From: Leptolyngbya sp. FACHB-8
GTDB lineage: Bacteria; Cyanobacteriota; Cyanobacteriia; Elainellales; Elainellaceae
Assembly: GCF_014695575.1 (NCBI RefSeq)
Contig: NZ_JACJOO010000070.1
Coordinates: 1-54,628, forward strand
Length of the DNA stretch: 54,628 nt
Reading direction: 5' to 3'
A program made the position numbers and the translations under genes. Below the pieces are notes generated by a model, which saw only the letters and a program-made list of their open reading frames with translations, did not search any database and was not told the DNA's origin. This document shows positions 36,093 through 45,615 of the stretch, piece after piece. Each line of letters opens with the position of its first letter. Within the stretch, counting starts at the first letter, position 1.

Positions 36093-37469
36093 ATGTTGGT
36101 CAACCGTGGGGCCCGCTGGAAAACCTGGATTCCTCGATGGCGGCGATGGTCATCGCTCCTTGTCTTAGGGGTGTGCGTTCTGTTGGGTGTGATGTTAGCG
36201 ATCGCCCCATCCCTCCAGGCGCAAACCGACGAGATGGCTGTCGATGCAAGCATTATCGACATGGAGCGACGACTGGAAGGAGAGTTTGAACAGTACTTTG
36301 ATCGGGATCTTCCAGCTGATCAACAGAATCCTGATCAAATTGCAGCTACTCTGACACGCATCGGGCAGGAGACGGGAACCCACCCGGCCGTGCTCTGGGT
36401 AACGCCCAAGCCTGATAGCCTGCGTTTGGTACTGATTACTTCTGGGCACCGTCCCGTTGTGGTGGAATCCAGTGAAGTACCACAAGCCCTGCTTCAGGAG
36501 ACGGTGCGGTCTTTTCAACGAGACATGACTCGGGGGAACCGTCGTGTTTCCCTGGACAATGCCCAGCAACTGCACCGCTGGATCATTGAGCCGTTTGAAT
36601 CGGAATATCTGCGGCCCCAGGGCATTGATAGCTTGCTGTTTTGTTTGAGTGATGGAGCTCGAGGGTTAACGCTGGCGGCTCTCCATGATGGACAGCAGTT
36701 TTTACTTGAAAAGTACGCGCTGACGCGTATTCCGGCTTTTAATCTAATCCATACAAATGTCACCAATATCCAGCAGGGCGAGTTGCTGGCGATGGGAGCT
36801 TCCGAATTTCAGCAGCTCAATCCGTTGCCAGCGGTTCCGGTCGAGCTCTCGACAATTACAGCGCAAATGGAGTCTGTGCCCGGGACTAACATCACCTGGG
36901 ATGCCCAAACTTTCTTGAATGAGGAATTCACTCTGGATAATTTCCAGGCCAAGTTGGCAGAGCGACCCTATGATATTGTGCACCTGGCGACCCATGCGGA
37001 GTTTCAGCCTGGTAAGCCCGATCGCTCCTTCATCCAATTTTGGGATGCTCGACTGACCCTGGAGCAGATGGGCGTCATGGATTGGCATACAGATCAACTG
37101 GAATTGCTGGTGCTAAGTGCCTGTCGTACGGCTGTGGGAGATGCTCAAGCAGAGTTAGGCTTTGCAGGGTTGGCCTTGCAATCGAATGTGAAAAGTGCCC
37201 TTGCCAGCTTGTGGTATGTCAGCGATGCCGGAACGTTGGCTTTGATGACGGAGTTTTATCGACAATTGGCGATCGCCCCCACCCGTGCCGAAGCCCTACG
37301 CCAAGCCCAACTGCGCCTGCTACGAGGGGATGTACGATTTGAGGGAGACCAACTTCTGATGTCTCGGGGGGCCATTCCTCTTCCCAAGCCCCTTGCCTTT
37401 CGTACGGAAAGGGATTTATCTCACCCCATTTACTGGGCTGGTTTCTCCTTAATTAGTAGCCCGTGGTAG
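36093..37469 (+). CDS. Exported CHAT-domain protein (caspase-like)
   Basis: A 458-residue protein. After a Trp/Arg-rich start comes a hydrophobic signal (SSLLVLGVCVLLGVMLAIAPSLQAQ), so it is likely exported. The CHAT domain occupies about 150-455; the His is in YDIVHLATHAEF (residue 301) and the Cys in LVLSACRTAVGD (residue 344), the caspase-type dyad. The usual N-terminal TPR array is missing; residues 50-150 are unlike any family I know. Substrate is unknown. Family C copy 2 lies in the 3' region before the next gene. Confidence 0.88.
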   Translation: MLVNRGARWKTWIPRWRRWSSLLVLGVCVLLGVMLAIAPSLQAQTDEMAVDASIIDMERRLEGEFEQYFDRDLPADQQNPDQIAATLTRIGQETGTHPAVLWVTPKPDSLRLVLITSGHRPVVVESSEVPQALLQETVRSFQRDMTRGNRRVSLDNAQQLHRWIIEPFESEYLRPQGIDSLLFCLSDGARGLTLAALHDGQQFLLEKYALTRIPAFNLIHTNVTNIQQGELLAMGASEFQQLNPLPAVPVELSTITAQMESVPGTNITWDAQTFLNEEFTLDNFQAKLAERPYDIVHLATHAEFQPGKPDRSFIQFWDARLTLEQMGVMDWHTDQLELLVLSACRTAVGDAQAELGFAGLALQSNVKSALASLWYVSDAGTLALMTEFYRQLAIAPTRAEALRQAQLRLLRGDVRFEGDQLLMSRGAIPLPKPLAFRTERDLSHPIYWAGFSLISSPW

Positions 37470-37558
37470 GCCAATCCGGTAAGGGACGGGAGACGGATGT
37501 GAGACGCAGTCCCACACCCATCTCTCGTTTCTCACTAGATCCGAAAGAGTTATAAATT

Positions 37559-37646
37559 CTGGACTTACGCATTTGTGTTGTGGGTGGGGTGCTTAGCACC
37601 CCACCCACAACACAAATATACGGATAGCGGACTTGCGTAAGTCCTG
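37559..37646. mobile_element. Palindromic MITE-like element, family C copy 2
   Basis: An 88-bp element from CTGGACTTACGC to GCGTAAGTCCTG, flanked by the 5-bp direct repeat AAATT (37554-37558 and 37647-37651). Its hairpin core is nearly that of copy 1 with loop TTA, but the right arm carries an extra stretch of about 17 bases. It lies between the CHAT gene and the 3' end of the hydrolase gene. Confidence 0.87.
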
Positions 37647-37665
37647 AAATTGCGTAAGCTATGCC

Positions 37666-38718
37666 TTATAGCGAATGGCATTGGTAATTGATCCATTCCA
37701 GAATGCGGTTCCAGGCCCACCAGGGATCGGGATCTTGGGCCTGGCGCTGGCCAGCTTTGCTGCTGAAGTACCCCACATGGCCACCGTGGGGAGTCAGCAT
37801 GAGATCGATGGCCGTATTACCCGTGCAGGCAGCCTTTAAATCGGATACGAGAGTAGGGTCGAATAAAGGATCGTCAGCAGCGTAAAGAATAAGAGTTGGT
37901 TTCGTCAGTTGGGGTAACAGCGGTAGGGGACTGCTGGCTTTATAGTAGGCCTCGACTGAGGGGAAGCCCAGGCGACCGATCACCAATTCCCGGTCGAAAG
38001 CCCAGATGCTATCCACCCGTTCGATGGCGGCCCGATCGATCGCCTCCGGGTAATAGGTATGAAGCTGCCAGGCTAACTGCTTCAGTTGTTGAGTGATGGA
38101 TTGCTCCAGGCGGCGACCGAAGGGATGGGTCGTTAGATAGGTGAGCGATCGCACCGAATCCAAGCTGGGGCAGATTACCGCCCCACCTCCGATGTCAGCC
38201 TCAGCTAGCCTTAAAGTATCCGGCGGTGATTGCCCTGCCTTGATGCCCCACAGCGCTAGCTGCCCCCCCAGAGAAAAACCAGTGAACCAGAAGGGAGCGG
38301 GGCATCCCAAATCCTTGGCGATCGCTGCAATATGGACAAAATCTTCCCCTTCGTACAACCCATCGGAGGTGAGTGTAGGGGATAGCTCCGCCGTTTTGCC
38401 ATGAGCCCGCCAGTCGAAGAGTACTACGGCAAATCCCTGAGCGACTGCCTTACGCCCCAGCAGTTTGAGATACCACTGATTTTCCAGGTTGCCTGTGATG
38501 CCATAAGTACCTACCAGTGTTGCCTTCGGGCGATCGGGTATGGCAACTAGGCCATATAACGGTACACCTCCCGCACCCGAGAAAATGTGAGGGTGGTAGT
38601 CAGGCTCTGGTTCTGCAAGGGTTTTCTCCCAACTCCGGCTGGCCCATAGGGCGGTGTAGAGAGTCATGGGTAACCCCTGGCGAATAGCCCAGGGTGGGCA
38701 ATAGGGAATCGGACGCAT
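37666..38718 (-). CDS. YheT-like alpha/beta hydrolase
   Basis: A 350-residue hydrolase of the YheT/ABHD1-3 type. The start YCPPWAIRQGLPMTLYTALW, the segment VGTYGITGNLENQWYLKLLG, the nucleophile Ser in FWFTGFSLGGQLAL, the Asp in ILYAADDPLFDPTLV and the His in LTPHGGHVGYF form the complete triad and family signature. Substrate is probably a lipid ester, by analogy. It starts three bases after the SDR stop, so both are translated from one transcript. Confidence 0.88.
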   Translation of the reverse strand: MRPIPYCPPWAIRQGLPMTLYTALWASRSWEKTLAEPEPDYHPHIFSGAGGVPLYGLVAIPDRPKATLVGTYGITGNLENQWYLKLLGRKAVAQGFAVVLFDWRAHGKTAELSPTLTSDGLYEGEDFVHIAAIAKDLGCPAPFWFTGFSLGGQLALWGIKAGQSPPDTLRLAEADIGGGAVICPSLDSVRSLTYLTTHPFGRRLEQSITQQLKQLAWQLHTYYPEAIDRAAIERVDSIWAFDRELVIGRLGFPSVEAYYKASSPLPLLPQLTKPTLILYAADDPLFDPTLVSDLKAACTGNTAIDLMLTPHGGHVGYFSSKAGQRQAQDPDPWWAWNRILEWINYQCHSL

Positions 38719-38721
38719 CGT

Positions 38722-39441
38722 TCAAGACGGAACACCAGATTTTGAGAATAACTGGAAGTAGAGCGACTGAGATACTTCTTTCAGTGGAAAAGCGAGATAC
38801 GTGAGCGGATTAATCGTCACAATAATGTTGCGAAATCCACGCTTTGCCAGGAATACGATCGCCCGTCCCACCCAGTCCGCTGACATCACCCCAATGGGGT
38901 TGAGATTACTTTTAAAGGGGCCCAAAATCAGCTTTCGGATAACGCAAGGGGCATCCAGGCGGCGCAGGGTGATGAGATGACCCAGAGTCCGCTTGGAGAG
39001 TTCATAGAGGGGGCTAATGGCTGGGCCTACTTCCGCTTCAGACGTATTAATCCACAATTCCTTTAATGTGTCGGAATCAGCCGGATCGACCGTGCTGAGA
39101 AAAAGCTCTGCTAGGTTCCATGCCGAAAAGGTATTGACCTGGAACGATTTTTGGATGGCAGCAGGGGAGCGATCGCCATGCACATTAATTCCATGATTAA
39201 TGATGAGAATGTTGATGGATTGCAGGCGATCGCGCAGTTCCTCCTCCTGCCCGGCTTGCCAGCACACCACCTCGACTCCCTCCTGGAAACTACTGTTCTG
39301 AGATGTCGTCAGGGCAAGCACCTTCGCTCCTTCTTGGAGGAGGGTACGGGTGAGCGATCGCCCCAGAGTACCGGATGCGCCCGTGATGGCAACCACTTGC
39401 CCTGCCAGCCACTGATGCGTTGATGATGCCTGATGATTCAT
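38722..39441 (-). CDS. Short-chain dehydrogenase/reductase
   Basis: A 239-residue SDR. GASGTLGRSL is the NAD(P) glycine motif, NILIINHGINVHG matches the NNAG-like structural motif, INTSEAE and YELSKRTL contain the catalytic Ser and YxxxK. It resembles the dehydrogenase half of cyanobacterial sterol desaturase/SDR fusions. Substrate is unknown. It is the first gene of a pair with the YheT-like hydrolase, with three bases between stop and start. Confidence 0.85.
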   Translation of the reverse strand: MNHQASSTHQWLAGQVVAITGASGTLGRSLTRTLLQEGAKVLALTTSQNSSFQEGVEVVCWQAGQEEELRDRLQSINILIINHGINVHGDRSPAAIQKSFQVNTFSAWNLAELFLSTVDPADSDTLKELWINTSEAEVGPAISPLYELSKRTLGHLITLRRLDAPCVIRKLILGPFKSNLNPIGVMSADWVGRAIVFLAKRGFRNIIVTINPLTYLAFPLKEVSQSLYFQLFSKSGVPS

Positions 39442-39623
39442 ACGCCTTCTGCTGATAAATCGGGTGTCGTGAGCCTTCCGTCACAACTTCTAAGGATTCG
39501 TTAGGATGAACCCAAGGACGGCCCAAACCGTTAGTCTAATGTACTGTGACCGTTCACAAACCGACGTTCTGGCGTTTGATTTGGGACTCTAAACTGTTGA
39601 TCTTTATAGATGAGGAGTAGCCT

Positions 39624-40508
39624 ATGTATCTCGTCACAGGAGCAACCGGAGGACTGGGGCGGCGCATTGTGCAGGTGCTGCGAGAACAAGGTAGCTCCGT
39701 GCGAGCCTTTGTGCGGCTTACCTCGAAATACAGCAGCCTGGAACAGCGCGGAGCCGAAGTCTTTATTGGCGATCTACAACAAGAGCGAGATCTTCAAAAA
39801 GCTTGCCAGGGTGTAGATTACATCATCAGTGCTCACGGCTCTAATGAAGTGAGTGGTAGTGCGCAAGCCCTTGATTATCGCGCCAACATTGAATTGATTG
39901 ATCAAGCGAAAGCGAACGGTGTGAAGCACTTCGTGTTCATCTCTGTGCTGGGGGCCGATCGCAACTATGAAGATGCCCCGGTTTTTAAGGCAAAGCGAGC
40001 TGTAGAGCGGTATCTCGAAAATAGCGGCGTTCCTTATACAATTTTGCGGCCCTCTGGTTTTGCTTCTAATCTACTGCCTCTAGCAGAACGCTTTCAGCAA
40101 ACCGGAATTTACGTGCTAATTGGCGATCCCCTTTCCCGCTCGTCTATTGTTAGTACCGATGATTTGGCCCGCATTGCGGCGGCTTCTCCAACGACCGAAG
40201 GGGCGCGCAATCAAGTATTTGCTGTCGGTGGGCCTGAAGTTTTAGAGCGGGGTGAGATTCCTAAAATATTTGGGCGCATTTTCAAAAAAGAGCCCATTCT
40301 GCTCAATCCGCCTCTCCTGGCTGTAGATGGCATTCGTTCTCTTGTCGGTGTCTTCAATCCAGGAGCGAAAGCTGCTCTCGGCACCTTCCGCACTCTACTC
40401 GCCCATGAGTTTTATACCACCCCTGCTGAAGTAGAGCGGCTAGAGTCGGTCTATGGTTTCAAGCTAGAAAGCCTGGAGAGTTTTGTGCGCCGTTATATGG
40501 GGTTATGA
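39624..40508 (+). CDS. NmrA-like atypical SDR (NAD(P)-binding)
   Basis: A 294-residue atypical SDR. The N-terminal motif is MYLVTGATGGLGRRI with the glycine pattern of NmrA/Ycf39-like proteins, then EVFIGDLQQERDLQKAC and FVFISVLGADRNYEDA, and the active-site-like PYTILRPSGFASNL. The usual YxxxK is absent, as is normal here. Such proteins act in photosystem assembly or as reductases; no direct evidence separates these. The ATG at 39624 is preceded by GAGGAGT. It is divergent from the SDR-hydrolase pair. Confidence 0.8.
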   Translation: MYLVTGATGGLGRRIVQVLREQGSSVRAFVRLTSKYSSLEQRGAEVFIGDLQQERDLQKACQGVDYIISAHGSNEVSGSAQALDYRANIELIDQAKANGVKHFVFISVLGADRNYEDAPVFKAKRAVERYLENSGVPYTILRPSGFASNLLPLAERFQQTGIYVLIGDPLSRSSIVSTDDLARIAAASPTTEGARNQVFAVGGPEVLERGEIPKIFGRIFKKEPILLNPPLLAVDGIRSLVGVFNPGAKAALGTFRTLLAHEFYTTPAEVERLESVYGFKLESLESFVRRYMGL

Positions 40509-40624
40509 GTGTAGAACACTGGCGTGGCTATATGCCATGTGATTGAAGACTGCTCTGGCTTTGAGGGGATGAATTGGGCTGAATCTGAAGCCTAGACTGG
40601 GATGTCATTTTCCAGTTAAAGCCT

Positions 40625-41845
40625 GTGCAATACATTCCTTTACTCCTGACCGTGGGGTTACTCCTCCTCTTAATTACCCTGGGTTCGGGGTGGATTGTGC
40701 GGTTACCCCTATCCTATGCACTGATTAATTTGATTGTGGGGATCGCCTTGGGTCCCCATGGGATGAGTTGGATTCAACTCCGACCGAATGCCGAGTTTGT
40801 GGAACGTCTGGCCGAATTGGTGGTGATTATCTCAGTCTTTAGCTGCGGTCTCAAAATGCATCGCCCTCTAAAACTGGGAGCCTGGCAAACCACCATTCGG
40901 TTGATCGGCTTTCTGATGCCATTGTCGATTCTGGCGATCGCCGCAGTCGCTCATTGGCTCGTGGGGCTCGACTGGGGAACCTCTGTTCTATTGGGTGCAA
41001 TTTTGTCGCCCACAGACCCAGTGTTAGCATCGGAAGTTCAACTCTACCACCCCCATGACAATGATGAAGTTCGCTTTGGCCTGACCTCTGAAGGGGGGCT
41101 GAATGATGCTCTGGCCTTTCCCTTTGTTTACTTTGGGCTGTACGCCCTAACCAAAGGGTCGTGGGACAACTGGTTTCGGGAATGGGTCGCGGTGGACCTT
41201 CTGTGGGCGATCGCCGCTGGTCTCGTGATGGGCTACATCGTTGCCCAAGGAATTTTATGGTTAAACAGACGCCTGCCCCGCCACCAGCAGGAGGAAGGGG
41301 AAATGGAACTGCTGGCCCTCAGCATTGTGTTCATCACCTATACGCTGACCGAAATTGTTAATGGATATGGATTTTTGGCTGTATTCGTTGCAGGGGTTAC
41401 CATTCGCAAGAGCTACTCCTACGACTCAGAAAAACGCATGGCTCAGCTCTATTTCACGGAGCAAATTGAAAAACTTCTAGAAGTGGGCACCATCCTAATC
41501 CTGGGGGCGATGCTTCAATTTACGTCCATTGCAGAAAATTTTTGGGCCGAATTTGTGATGGTTGTGGCGGTGCTGTTTATTGTGCGACCCCTGGGCACGT
41601 GGCTCAGTCTTCTCGGCAGTGGATTGCCTCGCACCAGCCAATGGCTCATGGGTTGGTTTGGCATCCGTGGTGTGGGTTCTATTTACTATTTGGCCTACGC
41701 CATGGGGAAAGGGTTTGAAGGCCCGCTAGCCGAAAAAACAGCCTGGATTGTTTATAGCGTTATTCTGGTTTCCGTTGTGCTACATGGTATTAGCGCTACT
41801 CCTTTGATGCAATGGTACGAAAGCAAGCAGGGGGTGCAGGAGTAA
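40625..41845 (+). CDS. Na+/H+ antiporter, CPA1 (NhaP-type)
   Basis: A 406-residue protein with about twelve helices. The CPA signature is GAILSPTDPVLASEVQ, with the paired Asp residue in the ion site in the context SEGGLNDALAFPFVYFG. GFLAVFVAGVTIRK is the following conserved helix. The C-terminal tail is short. It exports Na+ or K+ in exchange for H+; cyanobacteria use several such genes in salt and pH adaptation. The start is GTG at 40625. It lies 116 bases downstream of the NmrA-like gene and may be co-transcribed. Confidence 0.92.
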   Translation: MQYIPLLLTVGLLLLLITLGSGWIVRLPLSYALINLIVGIALGPHGMSWIQLRPNAEFVERLAELVVIISVFSCGLKMHRPLKLGAWQTTIRLIGFLMPLSILAIAAVAHWLVGLDWGTSVLLGAILSPTDPVLASEVQLYHPHDNDEVRFGLTSEGGLNDALAFPFVYFGLYALTKGSWDNWFREWVAVDLLWAIAAGLVMGYIVAQGILWLNRRLPRHQQEEGEMELLALSIVFITYTLTEIVNGYGFLAVFVAGVTIRKSYSYDSEKRMAQLYFTEQIEKLLEVGTILILGAMLQFTSIAENFWAEFVMVVAVLFIVRPLGTWLSLLGSGLPRTSQWLMGWFGIRGVGSIYYLAYAMGKGFEGPLAEKTAWIVYSVILVSVVLHGISATPLMQWYESKQGVQE

Positions 41846-42271
41846 GTAGGCGATCGCTAAACCGAATTCATCGCATGGAGTTGGCCTCCCATCGTCAGGG
41901 CTGGTCAACTCCATAGTGTCTAGAGTCTATGACTTAAGGGGTATCTCTTAAGATTGGCCCCCTAAAAAAATCATTTATAGAGAATTACGACTGGCGGCAT
42001 AGTACGAAAGGAGGAGTACCATTCCCCTCGTCTTCAAACCTTTGATAGAACTACAGGCCCACTTAGGGACAGAGGAGCGTGTAAATAACTGGTATAGACA
42101 CGCCCATGCAATACCTGTATTGTTTGCTGTCAAAGCATTTCAGAGCTTTAAAAGTGGCATTTTGCCATTCCCAGACTCCCGCTCAAGAAATATATCTCAA
42201 TAGATATTCAAAATCTGTTCTGAAAAGGTTTTGATCTATCTCATTCAGGCAAGTTGTTGGGAGTGAAAACC
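41846..42271. other. Gene-free stretch
   Basis: No convincing frame; it ends with the Shine-Dalgarno (GGGAG) of the small gene that follows. Confidence 0.45.
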
Positions 42272-42457
42272 ATGATCACCGTAGAGAAAGTATTAGAAGT
42301 TGCTGCCAGTGCTGGTTACCAGTTTCTGGGAGGAGTTTCTAGTAGTCGAGGTGGATATGCTCTAGCGCACCTGAATGCAGAACAGCCTATCGCTATCTGC
42401 AAAACCCTGGATGAGGCACTAGAGTTTCTGTTAGCGCACAGTCAGAGCAGTTCGTAA
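42272..42457 (+). CDS. Small hypothetical protein (61 aa)
   Basis: A 61-residue protein MITVEKVLEVAASAGYQFLGG... with Gly-rich middle and a helical, acidic end (KTLDEALEFLLAHSQ). Good Shine-Dalgarno (GGGAG) nine bases upstream of the ATG at 42272. I recognise no family; composition looks real. Confidence 0.6.
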   Translation: MITVEKVLEVAASAGYQFLGGVSSSRGGYALAHLNAEQPIAICKTLDEALEFLLAHSQSSS

Positions 42458-42505
42458 TAGAGTTATTTTTTGTTCACCTTAAGGGGGCGCATCTCAAGGG
42501 AAAGA

Positions 42506-42757
42506 TTATTCCATGGCTAGGTCTTGTTCGATTGCACTTAAAGCAGCCTCAACTTCAGGAGAGGGCGATCGCCCCCATTCCATTTCCCGAATCTGTGCCC
42601 GATTAATACCCATCGCCAATTCAATCTGGCTTTGTACCGTCTCAATTCTGTCGTACTGGTAATAAAACTCTGGCCCAGGTTTAATGTGCAATGCCAGTTC
42701 ATCTAAAGCGGCAATCAGTAGGGCTGCGTCTTGATAGGACAGGAAGAGGTTATTCAT
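42506..42757 (-). CDS. Small hypothetical protein (83 aa)
   Basis: An 83-residue soluble protein, helical (ALLIAALDELALHIKPG, EVEAALSAIEQDLAME) and acidic, with ATG start. It converges on the preceding small gene. Composition looks protein-like; no family recognised. Confidence 0.55.
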   Translation of the reverse strand: MNNLFLSYQDAALLIAALDELALHIKPGPEFYYQYDRIETVQSQIELAMGINRAQIREMEWGRSPSPEVEAALSAIEQDLAME

Positions 42758-42878
42758 AGGTTGGGTGTCAAGGGGATAGCGGATTCAGCCAGTGGGGTCA
42801 ATTGAAATTCTCTTAATTGTATTGGAACAAAAAAATGTGAGGATTTTGTGAGGATGGAATTTAGAACAGGCACTAAGC

Positions 42879-42939
42879 AAAACTTAGAACCCTAATTGTG
42901 TCACTGCTTTGCCGCGGTACAATTAGGGTTCCAAGTTTT
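42879..42939. terminator. Inverted repeat downstream of a hypothetical gene
   Basis: Arms of 21 bases with one mismatch (AAAACTTAGAACCCTAATTGT and complement), separated by 19 bases. It lies 40 bases beyond the stop at 42980 of the minus-strand gene and could end its transcript. Confidence 0.5.
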
Positions 42940-42979
42940 GGTACAGGTAAGTGTCAAATAAAATACCAAAGCATCACCA

Positions 42980-43555
42980 TCATCCTGGATTTTTCAAGCT
43001 CCAGGTTTTACGCTCAATGTCCCAGGAATTTTGCAGTACTTCAGCGGTTAAGCGAGTTCTGCGTTGACCCAGTTCCGAGATTACAAGCGCCTTAAACCCA
43101 TAGTCTCCCAATTCGCTGAACCAGAGCGCAATCCCAGTCGCTCGTTCAAAGTCGTCTGGGTTGCTGACATAAATGTAAATTTGCCCCTGTACCGTCAACA
43201 CCCGAGAAGCGGCAAGCGATTCCTGAATCGCTTCGGGCAACGTTGATAGCACTAGATTAAACCGTAGGCGCTCATCCTCACGCTTCAATAGATCATCCTG
43301 TAAGCGCTGACAACAACGCCGGGAGTAATCCCGGCTGTACGAGCGTCCATCAGTAATCTCCAGGCGATCGCAACACAAAGCCTCCAGGGCTGGAGCAACC
43401 CAGCGAGCCAGGCGGCAGGTGCGCTTAGCCAGTTTGGCAGTATTAGCAGTAATGGTGAGCGATCGACCCCATCGCTCAATGCGGCGGCCATCCAGCAGGT
43501 AATGAAGGGATTCGGGCAGGTTCTCGTGGAGGATTGCCAGCAACGTACTTTTCAT
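42980..43555 (-). CDS. Hypothetical protein (191 aa)
   Basis: A 191-residue, basic, soluble protein. The N-terminus is MKSTLLAILHENLPESLHYL; several Arg-rich and Cys residues follow (KRTCRLARWVAPALEALCCD), and a beta-rich C-terminal part (VLTVQGQIYIYVSNPDDFERA). No domain recognised, but the frame, ATG start and composition are convincing. Confidence 0.65.
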   Translation of the reverse strand: MKSTLLAILHENLPESLHYLLDGRRIERWGRSLTITANTAKLAKRTCRLARWVAPALEALCCDRLEITDGRSYSRDYSRRCCQRLQDDLLKREDERLRFNLVLSTLPEAIQESLAASRVLTVQGQIYIYVSNPDDFERATGIALWFSELGDYGFKALVISELGQRRTRLTAEVLQNSWDIERKTWSLKNPG

Positions 43556-44003
43556 CGCGGTGTGGATCAGGGGAGTAAATAGCCAATTTTTGCATGCTCT
43601 AGCCTATCTTTCCCAAATTGACCTCAATAATTAGGTAGAGACGAGGCCACTTGTAACTAAATTAAATATTCTGCTCAAAAGCATAAGGAGCCGACGTTCC
43701 AGAGGCTGGAGTACAAATATTTGTAACCCTAAAAAGTTTTAGGCAAATAATGCGTTAGTGTAGATCTAGGGGAAGAGAAGGTCAGTGGGGGTCAATCGCT
43801 GGCAATTCATCCCCTTTTTTTATGAATGCAGCTTGTGTAAGTTCCTATATGAAGCATGAATGTCAGGTGTGGCGGGTTTACGTTTTTACACCTGACGTTA
43901 ATACGTGAATCCTGCAATGTTCTGAAACCCCTAATTGCGAGCATTTTGTGTACTCAACAAGGGTTTTGGGAAATGTACAAAATGTGGGTGTTTGGGCAAA
44001 AAG
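43556..44003. other. Gene-free stretch with one hairpin
   Basis: A palindromic segment lies at 43860-43898 (ATGTCAGGTGT with complement). The remainder has no gene; the plus-strand frame at 43856 covers this hairpin and is probably spurious. Confidence 0.4.
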
Positions 44004-44855
44004 TTAGCTGCGCAATTGGATTTTCTCGATTATTATTCCCGCACTGCCCACCAAGGCAGCGATCCCGGCCAGGATTAGCAGTGTAATCAGGGCTAGACGA
44101 AGCAGCGGTAGAAGATCCCGGTTACCCTTGCCATTTGGACGCGCATCTTCTGCCAGTTCGCTGAGAGAAACCCCACGCTTGCTGCGAAACAGGCAGAAGG
44201 CGATCGCTTGCACTATTCCACCTAAGCCCGGAATCAAAATAGGGGTTGCGAAGCGAATGGGCAAGTTGGTCTTAGAACCCAACAATCCCGTGAAGATGTA
44301 AAACACTATAGAGAGGAGGGTTACTGCAAACGGAGTCAGCACCCAGGCATACGCTCTTTGAAGATAGCGGCGTAGCACAAGCCATTGAAAAAACAGCAGG
44401 GGTAACGTTCCCGCGATTGCCAGGGGCAGCGGCATGGCATAGTTTCCCCCAAAAGTTTCTAGAAAAGCTGTGGGGTCTTTCTGGGATTGAGCAATCAAGT
44501 AATTGGTCCACAGCTCATTCCCCAAATTAATGACTATTTGCCCTAGGGCATTGGCTGCAATCCAATGCCAGGTAGGGATGTAGCGGCGTAACACCAGCCA
44601 TTGTCCCAGTCCGACTGTTGCTCCTGTCAGCAACCCCTGAACTAACCCCTTCACCATGTCGTCACTCAGGGGAATTGCCCGAAGCGGAAGAGGCCAGAGA
44701 TAACGGGCAATTAGCCACGAAATAATTGTGACGGCCACATACCCAAGGACAAAGCGTCGTCGTGAAGAAAGTTCGATCAGAAGGGGGCGGGTGCCATCTC
44801 CAGGGGAATCACTCGTTGCCGCTATAGGGTTTAGATCAGAGGGGTCAGAGGTCAT
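44004..44855 (-). CDS. Membrane protein with repeated WLVLRR motif
   Basis: A 283-residue protein with about eight hydrophobic segments. A short internal repeat recurs twice: GQWLVLRRYIPTWHWI (about residues 84-100) and FQWLVLRRYLQRAYAWV (about 155-171), suggesting an ancient duplication of a two-helix unit. I know this arrangement from cyanobacterial proteins of unknown function. A hydrophilic N-terminal stretch of 30 residues precedes the first helix. Function unknown. Confidence 0.7.
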   Translation of the reverse strand: MTSDPSDLNPIAATSDSPGDGTRPLLIELSSRRRFVLGYVAVTIISWLIARYLWPLPLRAIPLSDDMVKGLVQGLLTGATVGLGQWLVLRRYIPTWHWIAANALGQIVINLGNELWTNYLIAQSQKDPTAFLETFGGNYAMPLPLAIAGTLPLLFFQWLVLRRYLQRAYAWVLTPFAVTLLSIVFYIFTGLLGSKTNLPIRFATPILIPGLGGIVQAIAFCLFRSKRGVSLSELAEDARPNGKGNRDLLPLLRLALITLLILAGIAALVGSAGIIIEKIQLRS

Positions 44856-45372
44856 ACGTTACAAATAGACATGGCGATTTCATCCATCTCAGTCTAGGCG
44901 CTCTCTCTTAGGTGGTAGATCAGCCACACAAAACATTACAAAATCTTCTCAAGCTATTTTTCCCACATCCAAAACCGTTGTTCTAAAACCTTTTTGGAGT
45001 TCCTTCGGTGAGTTGAAGTGAACTCCTTTCGATTCCCACTGATCCGTCTTTCCAGATGTTGGGAGCGCGCTAAATCTGTATGCACAGAGAAAAGACACTT
45101 GTACCTTTTCCCACTTCAAAAGGATCGTTTAAGGTATTGAAATCTGTAGAACCTGTTGAATTGTTTATTTGTTGTGCTGTATACGTTGCATGAGTTAAGC
45201 ATGAGACACAATATTTTGTACGGAATCTATTTATGTAAATTCAATTGTTGTTTGTTATATGGTCTGTATTAGTAATTACTTAAAATTGTATGAATGTGAA
45301 TCAAGTTTCTGAATGCGCTGCGATCGCCCAAGGTTAACACAAGAGATCAACTTATGTTTAAAAGTGAACTGA
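44856..45372. other. Gene-free stretch
   Basis: AT-rich. No gene seen; it presumably holds the promoter of the membrane-protein gene. Confidence 0.4.
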
Positions 45373-45460
45373 CTTAGGCCGTGTTTTAAAACTAGCTGAA
45401 AGAGTTATTTTTTTGCGCTAAATGCACAAAAAATAACTCTTAAAACAGATCTTAGGCCGT
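45373..45460. repeat. Hairpin flanked by direct repeats CTTAGGCCGT
   Basis: The 10-bp direct repeat CTTAGGCCGT occurs at 45373-45382 and 45451-45460. Between them is an imperfect inverted repeat (GTTTTAA outer, AGAGTTATTTTTT inner, with complements). This could be another small element with a 10-bp target duplication, but the ends are not clearly defined. Confidence 0.55.
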
Positions 45461-45615
45461 CGAATACGAGTTGATCCAAACTGACGTTACATATGAGTCG
45501 GCAGAGAATGGCAGCCTCTGCGAGAATAGAGAACGGATGCCGGGTGCATTCTCTTTCGATATCGCCTTAGTGCTACACCCATCAGGCTTCCTCTATTTGC
45601 CACGGAGACCCAATC

